Source of the DNA: Leptolyngbya sp. FACHB-321
GTDB taxonomy: Bacteria; Cyanobacteriota; Cyanobacteriia; Leptolyngbyales; Leptolyngbyaceae
Reading direction: 5' to 3'
Assembly: GCF_014695975.1 (NCBI RefSeq)
Contig: NZ_JACJPI010000070.1
Span: 1 to 64,000, forward strand
Length of the DNA: 64,000 nucleotides
Shown: in pieces, positions 1-8,217 of the stretch
Layout: each line of letters begins with the position of its first letter
Position numbering within the stretch: position 1 is the first letter of the stretch
Made by a program: the position numbers and the translations under genes
The notes under the pieces: model-generated
The model's input: the letters and a program-made list of their open reading frames with translations, nothing else
What the model was told of the DNA's origin: nothing
Databases searched by the model: none

Positions 1-209
1 GCAAAAAAGTGCTTCTAGACTAAGCATGAGGGCAAACCAGGCATGAGATTTTGCATTTTCAGCCTATCGGGTTTGCCCCTTTCTTGTCCCAGTTCTTATC
101 CCGAACTCAGGTTAGCTAGCAAGCTTTTAGCGATCGCTCCGACGCTTAACTTGTTCTGCTACCTTAATTCGTTGTTCACGGGCAGTTCAACGACTCACTG
201 TTAGGCTGC

Positions 210-887
210 CTAGCGCACGGTTTGAAGCACTAGTTTCGATCGCTCAATCTGATCCTGGCTGAAACCTGCTTCATCCAAATAGTTGAGGAAAGCAGCATCG
301 CTATAACGTGGATCGACGCTGAGTGCTTGACGATATGCCTGTTGCGCCTGAGCGTTCTCACCATTGCCCCAATGCGCGATCGCCAGCGCTACAAAGGGGT
401 GTGGATTTGTGGGTTCTAAGCGAGCGGCTGTTTTGGCAGTGGCGATCGCGAAGTTGTATTGTCTAACTCGCTCAAAGGCAAGACTGAGGTTGTAGGACGG
501 AATTTCGTTTGTGGGTTGCAGTGTCGCTGCCCAGGCGTGAGCGGTGATTGCCGCTGTCAAGCGTCCCTCCACAAGGTAAACAATGCCTAGCGCATTCAGA
601 GTTTGCACATTGAAAGGGTTTAGCTGCAAGGCTTGCAAGAGCGTTTTGGCAGCAGCCGCATTCTGCTTTGCCTTATGTTGCGTCCAGCCCAGTAAAACCT
701 TGCCAGACAGATTTGTTGGTTCAAGGGCAACTGCTTGCTCAAAAGCAGCGATCGCCTCCGAGTAGCGCTCCTGCTCTCGATAGCTCAAGCCCTGTTGCCG
801 ATATTTGTCTGCCAATGTTGCTGATGCGGGAGTACCTAGTAGCAGACTAGCGCTCACCAATACCCCTGCAACTACTAATCCTTTCAT
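210..887 (-). CDS. TPR-repeat protein, exported
   Basis: The protein has 225 residues. Residues 1 to about 23 form a signal peptide (basic start, hydrophobic run, ASA cleavage site). The rest is about five tetratricopeptide repeats, with typical AxxxFxxAxxLxP spacing from about residue 27 to 196. TPRs are protein-interaction scaffolds, so a periplasmic or thylakoid-lumen assembly role is possible, but no substrate can be named. The start follows a purine-rich GAGG stretch. It lies downstream of mutM in the same direction, separated by about 90 bp that hold a heptamer repeat. It could be any of many cyanobacterial TPR proteins; only the fold is certain. Confidence 0.8.
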   Translation of the reverse strand: MKGLVVAGVLVSASLLLGTPASATLADKYRQQGLSYREQERYSEAIAAFEQAVALEPTNLSGKVLLGWTQHKAKQNAAAAKTLLQALQLNPFNVQTLNALGIVYLVEGRLTAAITAHAWAATLQPTNEIPSYNLSLAFERVRQYNFAIATAKTAARLEPTNPHPFVALAIAHWGNGENAQAQQAYRQALSVDPRYSDAAFLNYLDEAGFSQDQIERSKLVLQTVR

Positions 888-900
888 CCCTCGTTCCTCA

Positions 901-930
901 GCAGTTAGCAGTCAGCAGTCAGCAGTCAGC
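901..930. repeat. Heptanucleotide short tandem repeat (AGCAGTC)
   Basis: Four near-perfect head-to-tail copies of AGCAGTC lie between mutM and the TPR gene. This is the short tandemly repeated repetitive (STRR) type common in cyanobacterial intergenic DNA. Related heptamers occur inside mutM. Confidence 0.8.
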
Positions 931-979
931 CATAGGCTTCCACTCAAAACTCAAGCTTTTATACTTTATCCTTCATCTT

Positions 980-1984
980 TTATCCTTTCTTCAGACTTTG
1001 ACACGTTGGGCAAAAGTGCGCCGATCGCCCTGCCATTCTAAGACGCTCGATTTCGGTTGTACAATTGCGGCAAACATCGCCATCCCGCCCATACACCCAG
1101 GCAGAACCGCCATAGTTACCGTTGACTCCTGCCACACTACGAAACGTGCGAAACGTGGTGCCTTTTGCCTCAATGCTTGCTTCAAGGACTTGAATAATGT
1201 GCGATCGTAGTCGCTCAATTTGCGATGGCTGAAGATCAATGCAAAGCGTTTGGGGATGAACGCCGCTGAGAAAGAGCGCTTCATCCGCGTAGATATTACC
1301 AATGCCAGCAACGATCGACTGATCCAGCAGCGCATTTTTGATGGGACGGCGGCGCTGGAGTTTCTGAGTAAAATAGGGAACCGAAAACTCTTCTGAAAAC
1401 GGTTCGGGTCCTAGCTGTTGCAAGCCCGTGATGATCTGTTCTGGCTCGTTCTCTGGCGGCACCCACCACATTTGTCCAAATGTGCGCTGATCCACAAAGC
1501 GTAATTCTTTCCCACCCCCAAAAAATAATCGAACTCTAGTGTGTTTTTCCAGCGGTTCAGTTTGGTCTACCCAAAGGAGTTGCCCTGTCATGCGAAGGTG
1601 GACACCGAGCCAGGAGAGGTGAGGAGTGAAGGATGGGGAGTGGGGAGTGGGAAGTGGGGAGTGAGAAACGGCTGAATAGGTAGCTGAGGGAGAGGCGGCG
1701 ATCGGGCGATACGGTAGTGCAGAAATTTCAGATCGGCTGACGGTTGACGGCTGACGGCTGACCACTGACTGCTCTAATGACGGCTCTAATTCAGCTAACA
1801 AATACTTACCGCGTCGATGCCACTGCACGATCGCAGTTCCTTTCAATGCCGTTAAAAAATCTGGCACTGAAAAAGGGTGGGCGATGGTGCGATCGAGCAA
1901 CACATCCCCACCCTGAATTGTTTGGGCCAGGGTTACGTCGTTTAACCCCCGCCGAACTGTTTCTACTTCAGGCAATTCAGGCAC
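980..1984 (-). CDS. mutM: Formamidopyrimidine-DNA glycosylase (Fpg/MutM) with a repeat-derived insertion
   Basis: Base-excision repair enzyme that removes 8-oxoguanine and ring-opened purines and nicks the abasic site. The N-terminus MPELPEVET supplies the catalytic proline and glutamate. The C-terminal zinc finger has Cys305, Cys308, Cys325 and Cys328, and the helix-two-turn-helix residues NIYADEALF are present. At 334 residues it is longer than the usual 270-290. The extra length is a Ser/Pro/Thr-rich insertion at about residues 72-120, encoded by heptanucleotide repeats, placed between the conserved strands ending LLAELEP and starting LSWLGVHLRMTG. The repeats keep the frame, so the enzyme is probably intact. 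It lies 90 bp downstream of psaE, an arrangement seen in other cyanobacteria, and may be co-transcribed with it. Confidence 0.95.
   Translation of the reverse strand: MPELPEVETVRRGLNDVTLAQTIQGGDVLLDRTIAHPFSVPDFLTALKGTAIVQWHRRGKYLLAELEPSLEQSVVSRQPSTVSRSEISALPYRPIAASPSATYSAVSHSPLPTPHSPSFTPHLSWLGVHLRMTGQLLWVDQTEPLEKHTRVRLFFGGGKELRFVDQRTFGQMWWVPPENEPEQIITGLQQLGPEPFSEEFSVPYFTQKLQRRRPIKNALLDQSIVAGIGNIYADEALFLSGVHPQTLCIDLQPSQIERLRSHIIQVLEASIEAKGTTFRTFRSVAGVNGNYGGSAWVYGRDGDVCRNCTTEIERLRMAGRSAHFCPTCQSLKKG
1634..1763. repeat. Two heptamer repeat tracts inside mutM
   Basis: GGGGAGT-type heptamers run from about 1634 to 1667, and TGACGGC heptamers from about 1745 to 1763. Both sit within the extra segment of mutM and are translated as low-complexity Ser/Pro/His/Thr sequence. 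They resemble intergenic STRR elements that have entered a reading frame. Confidence 0.75.
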
Positions 1985-2074
1985 AGAACACGAAACCCTA
2001 AACTAAAGATGTGCAGCGCTGGACATTGAACTTTAGTCTAACGTCTACAGTCCCAAGTCCAGAGTTAGCGATCC

Positions 2075-2473
2075 CTAGCGAGCTTCTGTACCTTGGTTAG
2101 GATCGCCTTCAACAACGGTATTGCCGCCGGGCGTTTCTGCCTTGGTCGTAGGCTTGTTGACTGCTGAACCGTCTGGTGAAACGCCAGGTCTGCCGACCTC
2201 ACCATCGCTGCTTGTTTTACGGATAGAAGCGTCGATCGGGGTTTGTCCACCGGTCGTTTTTGCTTTACCTGTTTTCTTCGATGGCGGTGCTACTTCAACT
2301 ACTTCATTGGCAGCAAAGTTGTTGGTGTTCACGCCCGCGTAATTAACTTTATCAAACCGCACAATCACGGAGTATTTAATGCCGCTCTGATCGATCGATG
2401 CAACTGTTCCATAGTCCTGGAACCAGTAAGACTCTTTACGAAGAATTTTGACTTTAGAACCGCGCTGAACCAT
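2075..2473 (-). CDS. psaE: Photosystem I reaction-centre subunit IV (PsaE) with long C-terminal extension
   Basis: Stromal-side PSI subunit that helps dock ferredoxin and supports cyclic electron flow. Residues 1 to about 65 are the canonical SH3-like PsaE fold ([25 protein letters not shown]-type opening, then a conserved [15 protein letters not shown] segment). I chose the ATG at 2473 because PsaE begins MVQRG and an AGAGGGA ribosome site precedes it; the longer frame upstream is not conserved. The product has 132 residues, where PsaE usually has about 65-80. The extra 65 are hydrophilic, Gly/Pro/Thr/Lys-rich and probably disordered, ending [11 protein letters not shown] near-identical tail ends the small protein at 10919-11158. 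It is the first gene of a probable psaE-mutM unit. Confidence 0.95.
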   Translation of the reverse strand: MVQRGSKVKILRKESYWFQDYGTVASIDQSGIKYSVIVRFDKVNYAGVNTNNFAANEVVEVAPPSKKTGKAKTTGGQTPIDASIRKTSSDGEVGRPGVSPDGSAVNKPTTKAETPGGNTVVEGDPNQGTEAR

Positions 2474-2732
2474 GAGTGTTTTTCCCTCTTGATTGTTAAG
2501 CTTCAACTCATACAGCTTTATTGCCCTTAACTCTACTACGAACCGAAGGCACATTCAGCGTGAGCATCAGTGGTTGAAACAATCTGAAATATTTGGAGGG
2601 TGAGAAGGCAAGGGAGGGAGGTGGTAAAGGCTAAAGGCTTAAATAACTCGAAGCTCCCTTCAGCTTAGCTTCGACGTTTAGCGCAGCCGAAACGAGCTTA
2701 GGTCGAAAGCAACACTCAAAACGGCTCCTTCC

Positions 2733-3911
2733 TCACCCCTTCCCATAGCTTCGACCTCTCCACTGGGTCGGCGTTTGCAACGAAGATAGAAAGAGCCGCA
2801 GAACGGCAATTGGGTCAGCGAGGGGAGACAGCCAGAAGAGCCAGGCAGAGCTAGCGTGGGTGCGATCGCAGGAAGGCGAGATCGCAAACGTCAGACCCAC
2901 ACGGATGAGTACCAGCAATACATTCAAGCTAAACGCCGCTAGCACCACAGGCGTACTGCCACCGCTGATTATGTCACTTAGCAGTAGCAGCACGATCAGG
3001 ATCGGGAGTCCTTGTACTGCCAGCAGCAGCAACCAATCGCCCCAAACTTGACCAGGCGAAGCAGCATCTTTGAGGTCGAGCGATCGTCCCCATTCGCGCC
3101 AGGTTTCGGCGGCACCTTCATACATCCGCACTTTCAGCAGGTTTGCGCCATCCAAAAAAGCGACCTTAGCACCCTGAGCCGCGATCGCGCGTGCTAGCGT
3201 CACATCATCACAAAAGGAACGACGGGCAACCGTGTAGCCACCCACCTGAGCAAGCTGTGATCGACGGCAAAAAAAGCATTGCCCATTTGCCATCACGCGA
3301 TCAGGACGATTTCCTGTTTCGCCAGCCGGACCAAAGCGGTAGACCAGCGTCAGCAGTAGCGCCGGATGCAGCAGCAATTCACCTGGATACTTCAGGAGAA
3401 ACTGTGGTGCCAGCGAGATTAGGTCGTAGCCCTCACGTTGTGCGGTTTCAAGTAGGCTAGCGACCAATCCCGGCTGAGGCTGCGTGTCTGCATCAATGCC
3501 CAATACCCAATCACTCTTCTCGGCGCTCGACAAAAAGCCGTGCTGCAGCGCCCACGGACGACCCACCCAATCCTTGGGCAGTGGATCATCATTTAGGAGA
3601 CGAAAGCGTGGATCAGCTTCCTGGGCTGTCTTTACCAGCTCTGGAGTGCGGTCAGTGGAGTAACTGTCTACAACCAGAATTTCCCGCACCTCGTAGCTTT
3701 GACGACTTAGCCCATCAAGACAGGGCGTAAGACGCTCTGCCTCATTTAACGTTGGCACAACGACGCTTACTGCGCCTAACTGCTCTGGCGTTGGTGTCTT
3801 AGGCTGCAAAGGCGGATAGCGACTAGGACCGCGCAGCAAACGGGATAGCAAAAGGGCTGTGGCTGGTAGTTGCGCTAGCAGCAGCACTAGCAATAATGCG
3901 TCTCTGATCAC
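2733..3911 (-). CDS. cruG: Family 2 glycosyltransferase, carotenoid 2'-O-glycosyltransferase CruG
   Basis: GT2-fold membrane-associated enzyme, 392 residues. An N-terminal hydrophobic anchor is followed by the nucleotide-sugar domain (VSVVVPTLNEAERL opening, GIDADTQPQ as the DxD metal site) and two or three C-terminal membrane segments. In cyanobacteria this family, coded beside cruF, attaches the sugar to the 2'-hydroxyl of myxol to form myxoxanthophyll-type glycosides. The start ATG overlaps the cruF stop by 4 bp (ATGA), so the two are translationally coupled. The assignment to CruG rests on the cruF neighbour as well as on sequence; a different GT2 substrate is possible. Confidence 0.85.
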   Translation of the reverse strand: MIRDALLLVLLLAQLPATALLLSRLLRGPSRYPPLQPKTPTPEQLGAVSVVVPTLNEAERLTPCLDGLSRQSYEVREILVVDSYSTDRTPELVKTAQEADPRFRLLNDDPLPKDWVGRPWALQHGFLSSAEKSDWVLGIDADTQPQPGLVASLLETAQREGYDLISLAPQFLLKYPGELLLHPALLLTLVYRFGPAGETGNRPDRVMANGQCFFCRRSQLAQVGGYTVARRSFCDDVTLARAIAAQGAKVAFLDGANLLKVRMYEGAAETWREWGRSLDLKDAASPGQVWGDWLLLLAVQGLPILIVLLLLSDIISGGSTPVVLAAFSLNVLLVLIRVGLTFAISPSCDRTHASSAWLFWLSPLADPIAVLRLFLSSLQTPTQWRGRSYGKG

Positions 3912-4885
3912 GAGGATGATTTTGATACAACCGCGATCGGCACTGTTGATACATCACTCTGTGAAGCAGCTGCCTTGCTTGCCTCACTGCGAGCAGTCGC
4001 ATCGGATGGGATGATGAGGATTGTCGGCTCGGTCGCGGCAGCAGGCTTAGCTATCCACCAAAGCCCGATCGCAGGGAACACGCCCAACAGAGCACCGATC
4101 GCAGTGGGAATCCAAAACCGTATATCCAACTGGTTGAGCGTGATAACGGCTCCAAAGGCAAAATTCACCAGATAAATGACAAGCGGCACCGTTAATTGAG
4201 CGCGCGTAAGGGCGATTGTCGTCTTGCGCCAAAAGAACGCTCCAACAGACATAAACAGTGCCCCTGTGCCCAGCCAACCCGTCAAGTTGCGGTACGGCAT
4301 CCCAAAAAACTGACCCGGATCACGGAACTCCCAAAAGGGATACGCTGTCTGGCTCATAGCAGGATCAAGCACGAAGTCCCAGGCGGTGAGAAGCAGAGAG
4401 CCAAGGGCGATCGCACCCACTTGCTTCACCCAACCTTTGAAACCGATCGCCTCTAGCCCAACCCATGCCAGCAGATAGGTAGATAAACCGACGTAGAACC
4501 AGGAAAGGGGAATCGTAAATGGCACCAACCCAGCAATCTTGTAGCCTAATCCATTGAGATAGCCATAGTGTCCAAACGGAAAACCTGTGCTGGTGCCTAG
4601 CAACTCGCTGCTTAGCGATAGCCCCATCGACGGCAGCATAAATAGTAAACAGGCACGCCATCCCAACGTGCGAGATGCATACAGAGCGACTGTCACCGCT
4701 CCTAAAAGAATATAGACAACGCCACCCCCTGCCATGCTCCAGCCAAAGAGACCTTGACCAAAAGCAGGCAAAGTAGCAATAAACTCAGGGTTTGGCAAAA
4801 CCAACAACAGCCCTGCCAGCCCAAACACCAACGATAGAATATGACCCGTCAGGCAAAAACGCTCGATCGCAACCAGCTGTCTCAT
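3908..4885 (-). CDS. cruF: Carotenoid 1',2'-hydratase CruF
   Basis: Integral membrane enzyme of 325 residues (DUF422 family) with about seven or eight hydrophobic segments. It hydrates the psi end of gamma-carotene-type carotenoids to give the 1'-hydroxyl of myxol glycosides. Conserved charged residues within membrane segments include the LLTAWDFVLDPAMS region and FPFGHYGY. The last 40 residues are an Ala/Ser-rich cytosolic tail. It is the first gene of a two-gene operon with cruG. A palindrome TTTACA-N8-TGTAAA lies about 47 bp before its start and could be an operator. Confidence 0.88.
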   Translation of the reverse strand: MRQLVAIERFCLTGHILSLVFGLAGLLLVLPNPEFIATLPAFGQGLFGWSMAGGGVVYILLGAVTVALYASRTLGWRACLLFMLPSMGLSLSSELLGTSTGFPFGHYGYLNGLGYKIAGLVPFTIPLSWFYVGLSTYLLAWVGLEAIGFKGWVKQVGAIALGSLLLTAWDFVLDPAMSQTAYPFWEFRDPGQFFGMPYRNLTGWLGTGALFMSVGAFFWRKTTIALTRAQLTVPLVIYLVNFAFGAVITLNQLDIRFWIPTAIGALLGVFPAIGLWWIAKPAAATEPTILIIPSDATARSEASKAAASQSDVSTVPIAVVSKSSS

Positions 4886-4931
4886 GGAGACTCCTCAAAA
4901 CACAGGGTACTGAAAAACCGCTAGCTATAAG

Positions 4932-4951
4932 TTTACAAATGTTTATGTAAA
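4932..4951. promoter_or_regulatory. Palindrome TTTACA-N8-TGTAAA upstream of cruF
   Basis: Perfect 6-bp arms separated by 8 bp, centred about 56 bp before the cruF start. Read on the plus strand, its first half also matches one half of the HLR1 site of the high-light regulator RpaB (KTTACAWW), while the second half is degenerate. Either a dimeric repressor operator or a weak HLR1 site is possible; the function is inferred. Confidence 0.35.
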
Positions 4952-5020
4952 TAGTGCAGACTGCGATCACTTTTTCGATGAGATTAGTGAAAAAAAGCAA
5001 GAGTAGCAAGTAAGAAGATG

Positions 5021-5034
5021 ACCAGGTACCTGGT
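5021..5034. promoter_or_regulatory. Perfect 14-bp palindrome ACCAGGTACCTGGT
   Basis: A 14-bp perfect dyad between cruF and tRNA-Pro, about 140 bp from the cruF start. It has the size and symmetry of a dimeric regulator site; no regulator can be assigned. Confidence 0.3.
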
Positions 5035-5211
5035 AACTAGTAGCCTAATCAGTCTTAAAACCACGTCCCCCCATAATCCCCCAAATTTGGGTAGTGCGTT
5101 AGCTAGAGACATTGAGATCATCGATCGCCAATGCCGCTAATGATTCACGTTCGCGCTGAGCAGATATGATATCCTAAACTAGAGCAAAGCAGTAGAAGCT
5201 TTTTGCTTTCG

Positions 5212-5285
5212 CGGGATGTGGCGCAGCTTGGTAGCGCACTTCGTTCGGGACGAAGGGGCCGCTGGTTCGAATCCAGTCATCCCGA
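5212..5285 (+). tRNA. tRNA-Pro (CGG)
   Basis: A full cloverleaf can be drawn. The acceptor CGGGATG pairs with CATCCCG, the D arm is GCGC/GCGC, and the anticodon stem CTTCG/CGAAG encloses the loop TTCGGGA with anticodon CGG. The T arm contains GGTTCGAATCC, and the discriminator is A73. CCA is not encoded and must be added. A short T run follows. Confidence 0.97.
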
Positions 5286-5812
5286 TTTTCGTTAGGTGTA
5301 TAAATAAATCCTTGAACTACCTCCGTTTCTATGCTGTTGTGTAGAGCCTGAGAAAACAATAGAGGATTTTGTCTTAATAGTCTCTCCCTACAATCTGTTG
5401 TAAGCGTTGCGTTAAATAAAGCGTTGAACAAACTATCTGATTACCAATAGAGCGTAATCGAGAAAATTGACCTAATTGGAGACTCAATGCCGTTGAGTGG
5501 CTTGAGCTAGTTTGGCTTCACACAGCAACTTTTCTTGTCAAAACAGGCTTACTAATGGCTTACCAATTAAAGCCTGAGCTTATACCTTGAGCAGTGTTTT
5601 AGGCTACAAGTTTTGTTGCTCCAGGATTGCTCTGTCGGCAGACTGATTGACTCTGCCATTAGTAAGAGCAATTAATGATCGGCTTTTCCTAAAGTGAAAT
5701 CTCCCACCGCTGGTAGCGATTACCTGGCTGCAACGCTGAAAGGATTGCACCATAAAAGCGGTAAGACTCAGAAAAAGCATTTTACAAGCGATAGAAAGGA
5801 AGGATTAAAACG
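5286..5812. other. Intergenic region before the SDR gene
   Basis: No coding frame is convincing. CTTACTAATGGC at 5548-5559 is repeated inverted at 5655-5666, giving a 12-bp inverted repeat about 95 bp apart. A ribosome site AAGGAAGGA lies just before the SDR start. Confidence 0.5.
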
Positions 5813-6670
5813 ATGTCTCAAACACAAGAATTACAACCAGCGCAACAGCAGAATCCACCTGGCAGCGAAGCGGAAATGACACCAAAGCCTCAAGCGCAAG
5901 GCTCTTACTATCGGGGGAGCGGTAAGCTTGAAGGTAAGGTTGCGTTAATTACAGGCGGCGATAGCGGCATTGGTCGCTCTGTTGCCATTCTATATGCAAG
6001 AGAAGGGGCAGATGTGGCGATCGTTTACCTTAACGAGCAGCAAGATGCTGAAGAAACGAAACGTCTGGTAGAAGCCGAAGGCAAAAAGTGTCTGCTGCTG
6101 ATGGGTGATGTGGGTAGTGAGGAGTTTTGCCAGCAGGCAGTGCAACAAACCACAAGTGAGTTAGGGCAGCTTGATATCTTGGTCAATAATGCGGCTGAAC
6201 AACATCCTCAAGAGAGCATCGAAGATATTACGGCTGAACAGCTAGAACGCACGTTCCGTACTAATATTTTTGGTATGTTTTTTCTGACCAAAGCCGCACT
6301 GCCGCAGCTAAAAGAAGGTAGCGCCATCATTAACACAACCTCTGTTACAGCGTACAAAGGTAACCCTCAGTTGTTGGACTATTCATCAACAAAAGGGGCG
6401 ATCGTATCGTTTACTCGATCGCTATCGCAATCGTTGGTAAAGAAAGGCATTCGTGTTAACGGAGTGGCTCCTGGCCCCATCTGGACACCGCTGATTCCAT
6501 CAACCTTTCCAGAAGATAAAGTTGAAAGCTTTGGTGCCCAAGTGCCAATGCAACGAGCCGGACAGCCAGAAGAAGTTGCGCCTAGCTTTGTGTTTTTAGC
6601 AGCGAATGACTCCTCTTATATGTCAGGTCAAATCCTACATCCTAATGGAGGTGAAGTTGTCAATGCTTAG
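5813..6670 (+). CDS. Short-chain dehydrogenase/reductase, general-stress type (YhdF/YghA-like)
   Basis: A soluble NAD(P)-dependent oxidoreductase of 285 residues. A 35-residue hydrophilic N-terminal extension (Gln/Pro-rich) precedes the Rossmann motif TGGDSGIG at 47-54. The catalytic residues are Ser177, Tyr190 and Lys194 (YSSTK), and NNAA lies near 125-128. This extended subgroup is related to Bacillus YhdF (general stress) and E. coli YghA; the natural substrate is not known. The ATG is preceded by GGAAGGA, which supports the start. It is monocistronic, with a strong hairpin at 6910-6949 about 240 bp downstream. It fits the nearby set of stress-type genes. Confidence 0.9.
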   Translation: MSQTQELQPAQQQNPPGSEAEMTPKPQAQGSYYRGSGKLEGKVALITGGDSGIGRSVAILYAREGADVAIVYLNEQQDAEETKRLVEAEGKKCLLLMGDVGSEEFCQQAVQQTTSELGQLDILVNNAAEQHPQESIEDITAEQLERTFRTNIFGMFFLTKAALPQLKEGSAIINTTSVTAYKGNPQLLDYSSTKGAIVSFTRSLSQSLVKKGIRVNGVAPGPIWTPLIPSTFPEDKVESFGAQVPMQRAGQPEEVAPSFVFLAANDSSYMSGQILHPNGGEVVNA

Positions 6671-6993
6671 GCGTTGACACTATGAGAAAGCAAGTGGGTA
6701 CATCAGGCGATCGTTAATGCTGGATGTTTATCCATAAATACTTTTTTCACTTCGATCGCCATGATTACGCTGTGTTCTCAATTGCCCTCATGAGGCTGCT
6801 CGAAACTCCGTAGTTCATGGCGATCATGGCGTTTGATGGAAAGCTGCTTAAGCGAATAAGCCAATATCAAAGCCTATTTATCAATCCGCGTGCTACCAGT
6901 TCACAACGGTGCCCCCACTCCATTAGCAATGGCTAACGGAATGGGGGCAGGTTTGCTCTTTACAGAGTATTTCGATGCTTTAGCGCAAGGCTA
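6671..6993. other. Convergent intergenic region with a large hairpin
   Basis: It lies between the plus-strand SDR gene and the minus-strand DUF4142 gene. Apart from the hairpin at 6910-6949 nothing gene-like is seen. Confidence 0.5.
6910..6949. terminator. Long hairpin between convergent genes, possible bidirectional terminator
   Basis: A 17-nt arm starting TGCCCCCA pairs with an arm ending TGGGGGCA around a 6-nt loop, with two imperfect positions. It sits between convergent genes. There is no clear T run on either side, so it could instead be a small palindromic repeat. Confidence 0.45.
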
Positions 6994-7812
6994 CTATTGT
7001 GCTCTTGCAGGTACAGGACTAGCCTGCGGCAGTGAGGCACCTGAGCCGCCCTGGGTATTGTTATATTTGCGAGGCACTTGAGCAAACTTATAGTTAGTCA
7101 AAGTGCTTGCAGTTTCAAAGTGTTGCCGAATAGTAGGCAGTCCTTTGTTAACAAGTGTTAGCAGGTCTGGGTTTTGACCAAAGGCAGCTTCGCGTTGATA
7201 AATAGACGCATTTTCTAAGTGAGCATTAACGCCGCCTTCATCTAGATAGGCACGATCGAACTCTTGACCAGAAAGCTGGGATAACCGTGCTAAAGCAGCC
7301 TGATGACGAGGTGCAGGAGTGGTAGGAGGCGTAATGCCAATCTGTGGACCAATGCGCGCTAATTCGGTCTTCGCTTGTGTTTGTTCATTAATTTCAGCTT
7401 GAGCAAACTGCTTTACCTGAGGAGCAGAGGCTCGCTGTAGCGCCAGTTGACCCAATTGAATGTTACCAACCCCAGCTTGAGCTGCGTCCATCACAAAGGC
7501 TCGGTCAATAGCATTTGATTGAGCATTGCTGCGTGCAGGGGCAGTTTGGGCACCAGGGATAGTTTGCTGACCTGGCGCAGTTTGCTGGCCTGGTGCAGTT
7601 TGCTGACCCGGTGCAGTTTGCCGACCAGGGGCAGTTTGCTGACCCGGTGCAGTTTGTCTACCAGGCGACGTTTGTGCACCAGGGACAGTTTGCGTACCAG
7701 GGGCAGTTTGGGCATTGACAGCTTGATTTCCTTGAAAAATTGCGTTGACTCCTAAGGATGTCAACAACCCGATTGCAATAAAAGCGATCGTAAGGAGAAA
7801 TCGTTTAATCAT
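6994..7812 (-). CDS. DUF4142 exported protein with PGxQTA hexapeptide repeats
   Basis: A 272-residue exported protein. Residues 1-35 form a signal sequence, and residues about 36-95 are roughly ten tandem hexapeptides of type PGxQTA. Residues about 105-245 form the ferritin-like four-helix DUF4142 domain (RAFVMDAAQAG, then a NEQTQAKTEL helix). DUF4142 proteins are common in stress and envelope contexts, but no activity is established. The repeat section may be a spacer holding the domain away from the membrane or wall. It is monocistronic, and the start has an adjacent purine-rich site. Confidence 0.85.
   Translation of the reverse strand: MIKRFLLTIAFIAIGLLTSLGVNAIFQGNQAVNAQTAPGTQTVPGAQTSPGRQTAPGQQTAPGRQTAPGQQTAPGQQTAPGQQTIPGAQTAPARSNAQSNAIDRAFVMDAAQAGVGNIQLGQLALQRASAPQVKQFAQAEINEQTQAKTELARIGPQIGITPPTTPAPRHQAALARLSQLSGQEFDRAYLDEGGVNAHLENASIYQREAAFGQNPDLLTLVNKGLPTIRQHFETASTLTNYKFAQVPRKYNNTQGGSGASLPQASPVPARAQ
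7555..7715. repeat. 18-bp tandem repeat coding for PGxQTA
   Basis: About nine diverged 18-bp units encode the hexapeptide array of the DUF4142 protein. Copy number may vary between strains by slippage or recombination. Confidence 0.75.
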
Positions 7813-8217
7813 GATGAAAACGTTCCAATGCTACTGAGATTTGCTAACGTGCAATTTATAGTTAAGGCGGTCAGGAGCTAGCAGCACTACTCAGGCATCT
7901 TGAAAAACATTTTGCTCTCAACTCTCAATGCTGCTCTGCTGCTTATGTAACCGTTAGTCATGTTTTGGCTGAGCAGCGCTTGGCTCAGTGACCGCAATTA
8001 CTATAAAAAGGTCACTTCTTCAATAGTGGTTTGCTTAAATGGGAATCCCTCTCTCTGGAGACGTGTTCGCTTATTAAATTGCGATGTAAAGATGTTGCTT
8101 CAAGGGACACGATCACCATCTTTAAACCGCTGGAACAAAATATAAAAGCTCTGCAAGACAGCGGTAATGTTCACAAGCGCAATCCATAGAGCAATATTAT
8201 GGCGAGTGGAAGAAAAG
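7813..8217. other. Intergenic region, no gene seen
   Basis: The region upstream of the DUF4142 gene and downstream of crtW. A 61-codon plus-strand frame is present but has no ribosome site and no recognisable composition. Confidence 0.4.

Larger units (their letters stand above)
4886..5211. other. Intergenic region between cruF and tRNA-Pro
   Basis: No gene was seen. It holds the cruF promoter region with two palindromes (4932-4951 and 5021-5034) and a C-rich/G-rich stretch near 5065-5095 of a type often repeated in cyanobacterial spacers. Confidence 0.5.

Noticed and set aside
901-930. Possible CRISPR-like array at the AGCAGTC repeat
   Set aside because: Units are 7 bp and contiguous with no spacers; it is an STRR.
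7491-7755. Repeat-rich frames on both strands over the DUF4142 array
   Set aside because: Shadows of the 18-bp coding repeat, which is open in several frames.
7960-8145. 61-codon plus-strand frame
   Set aside because: No ribosome site, composition unlike protein.
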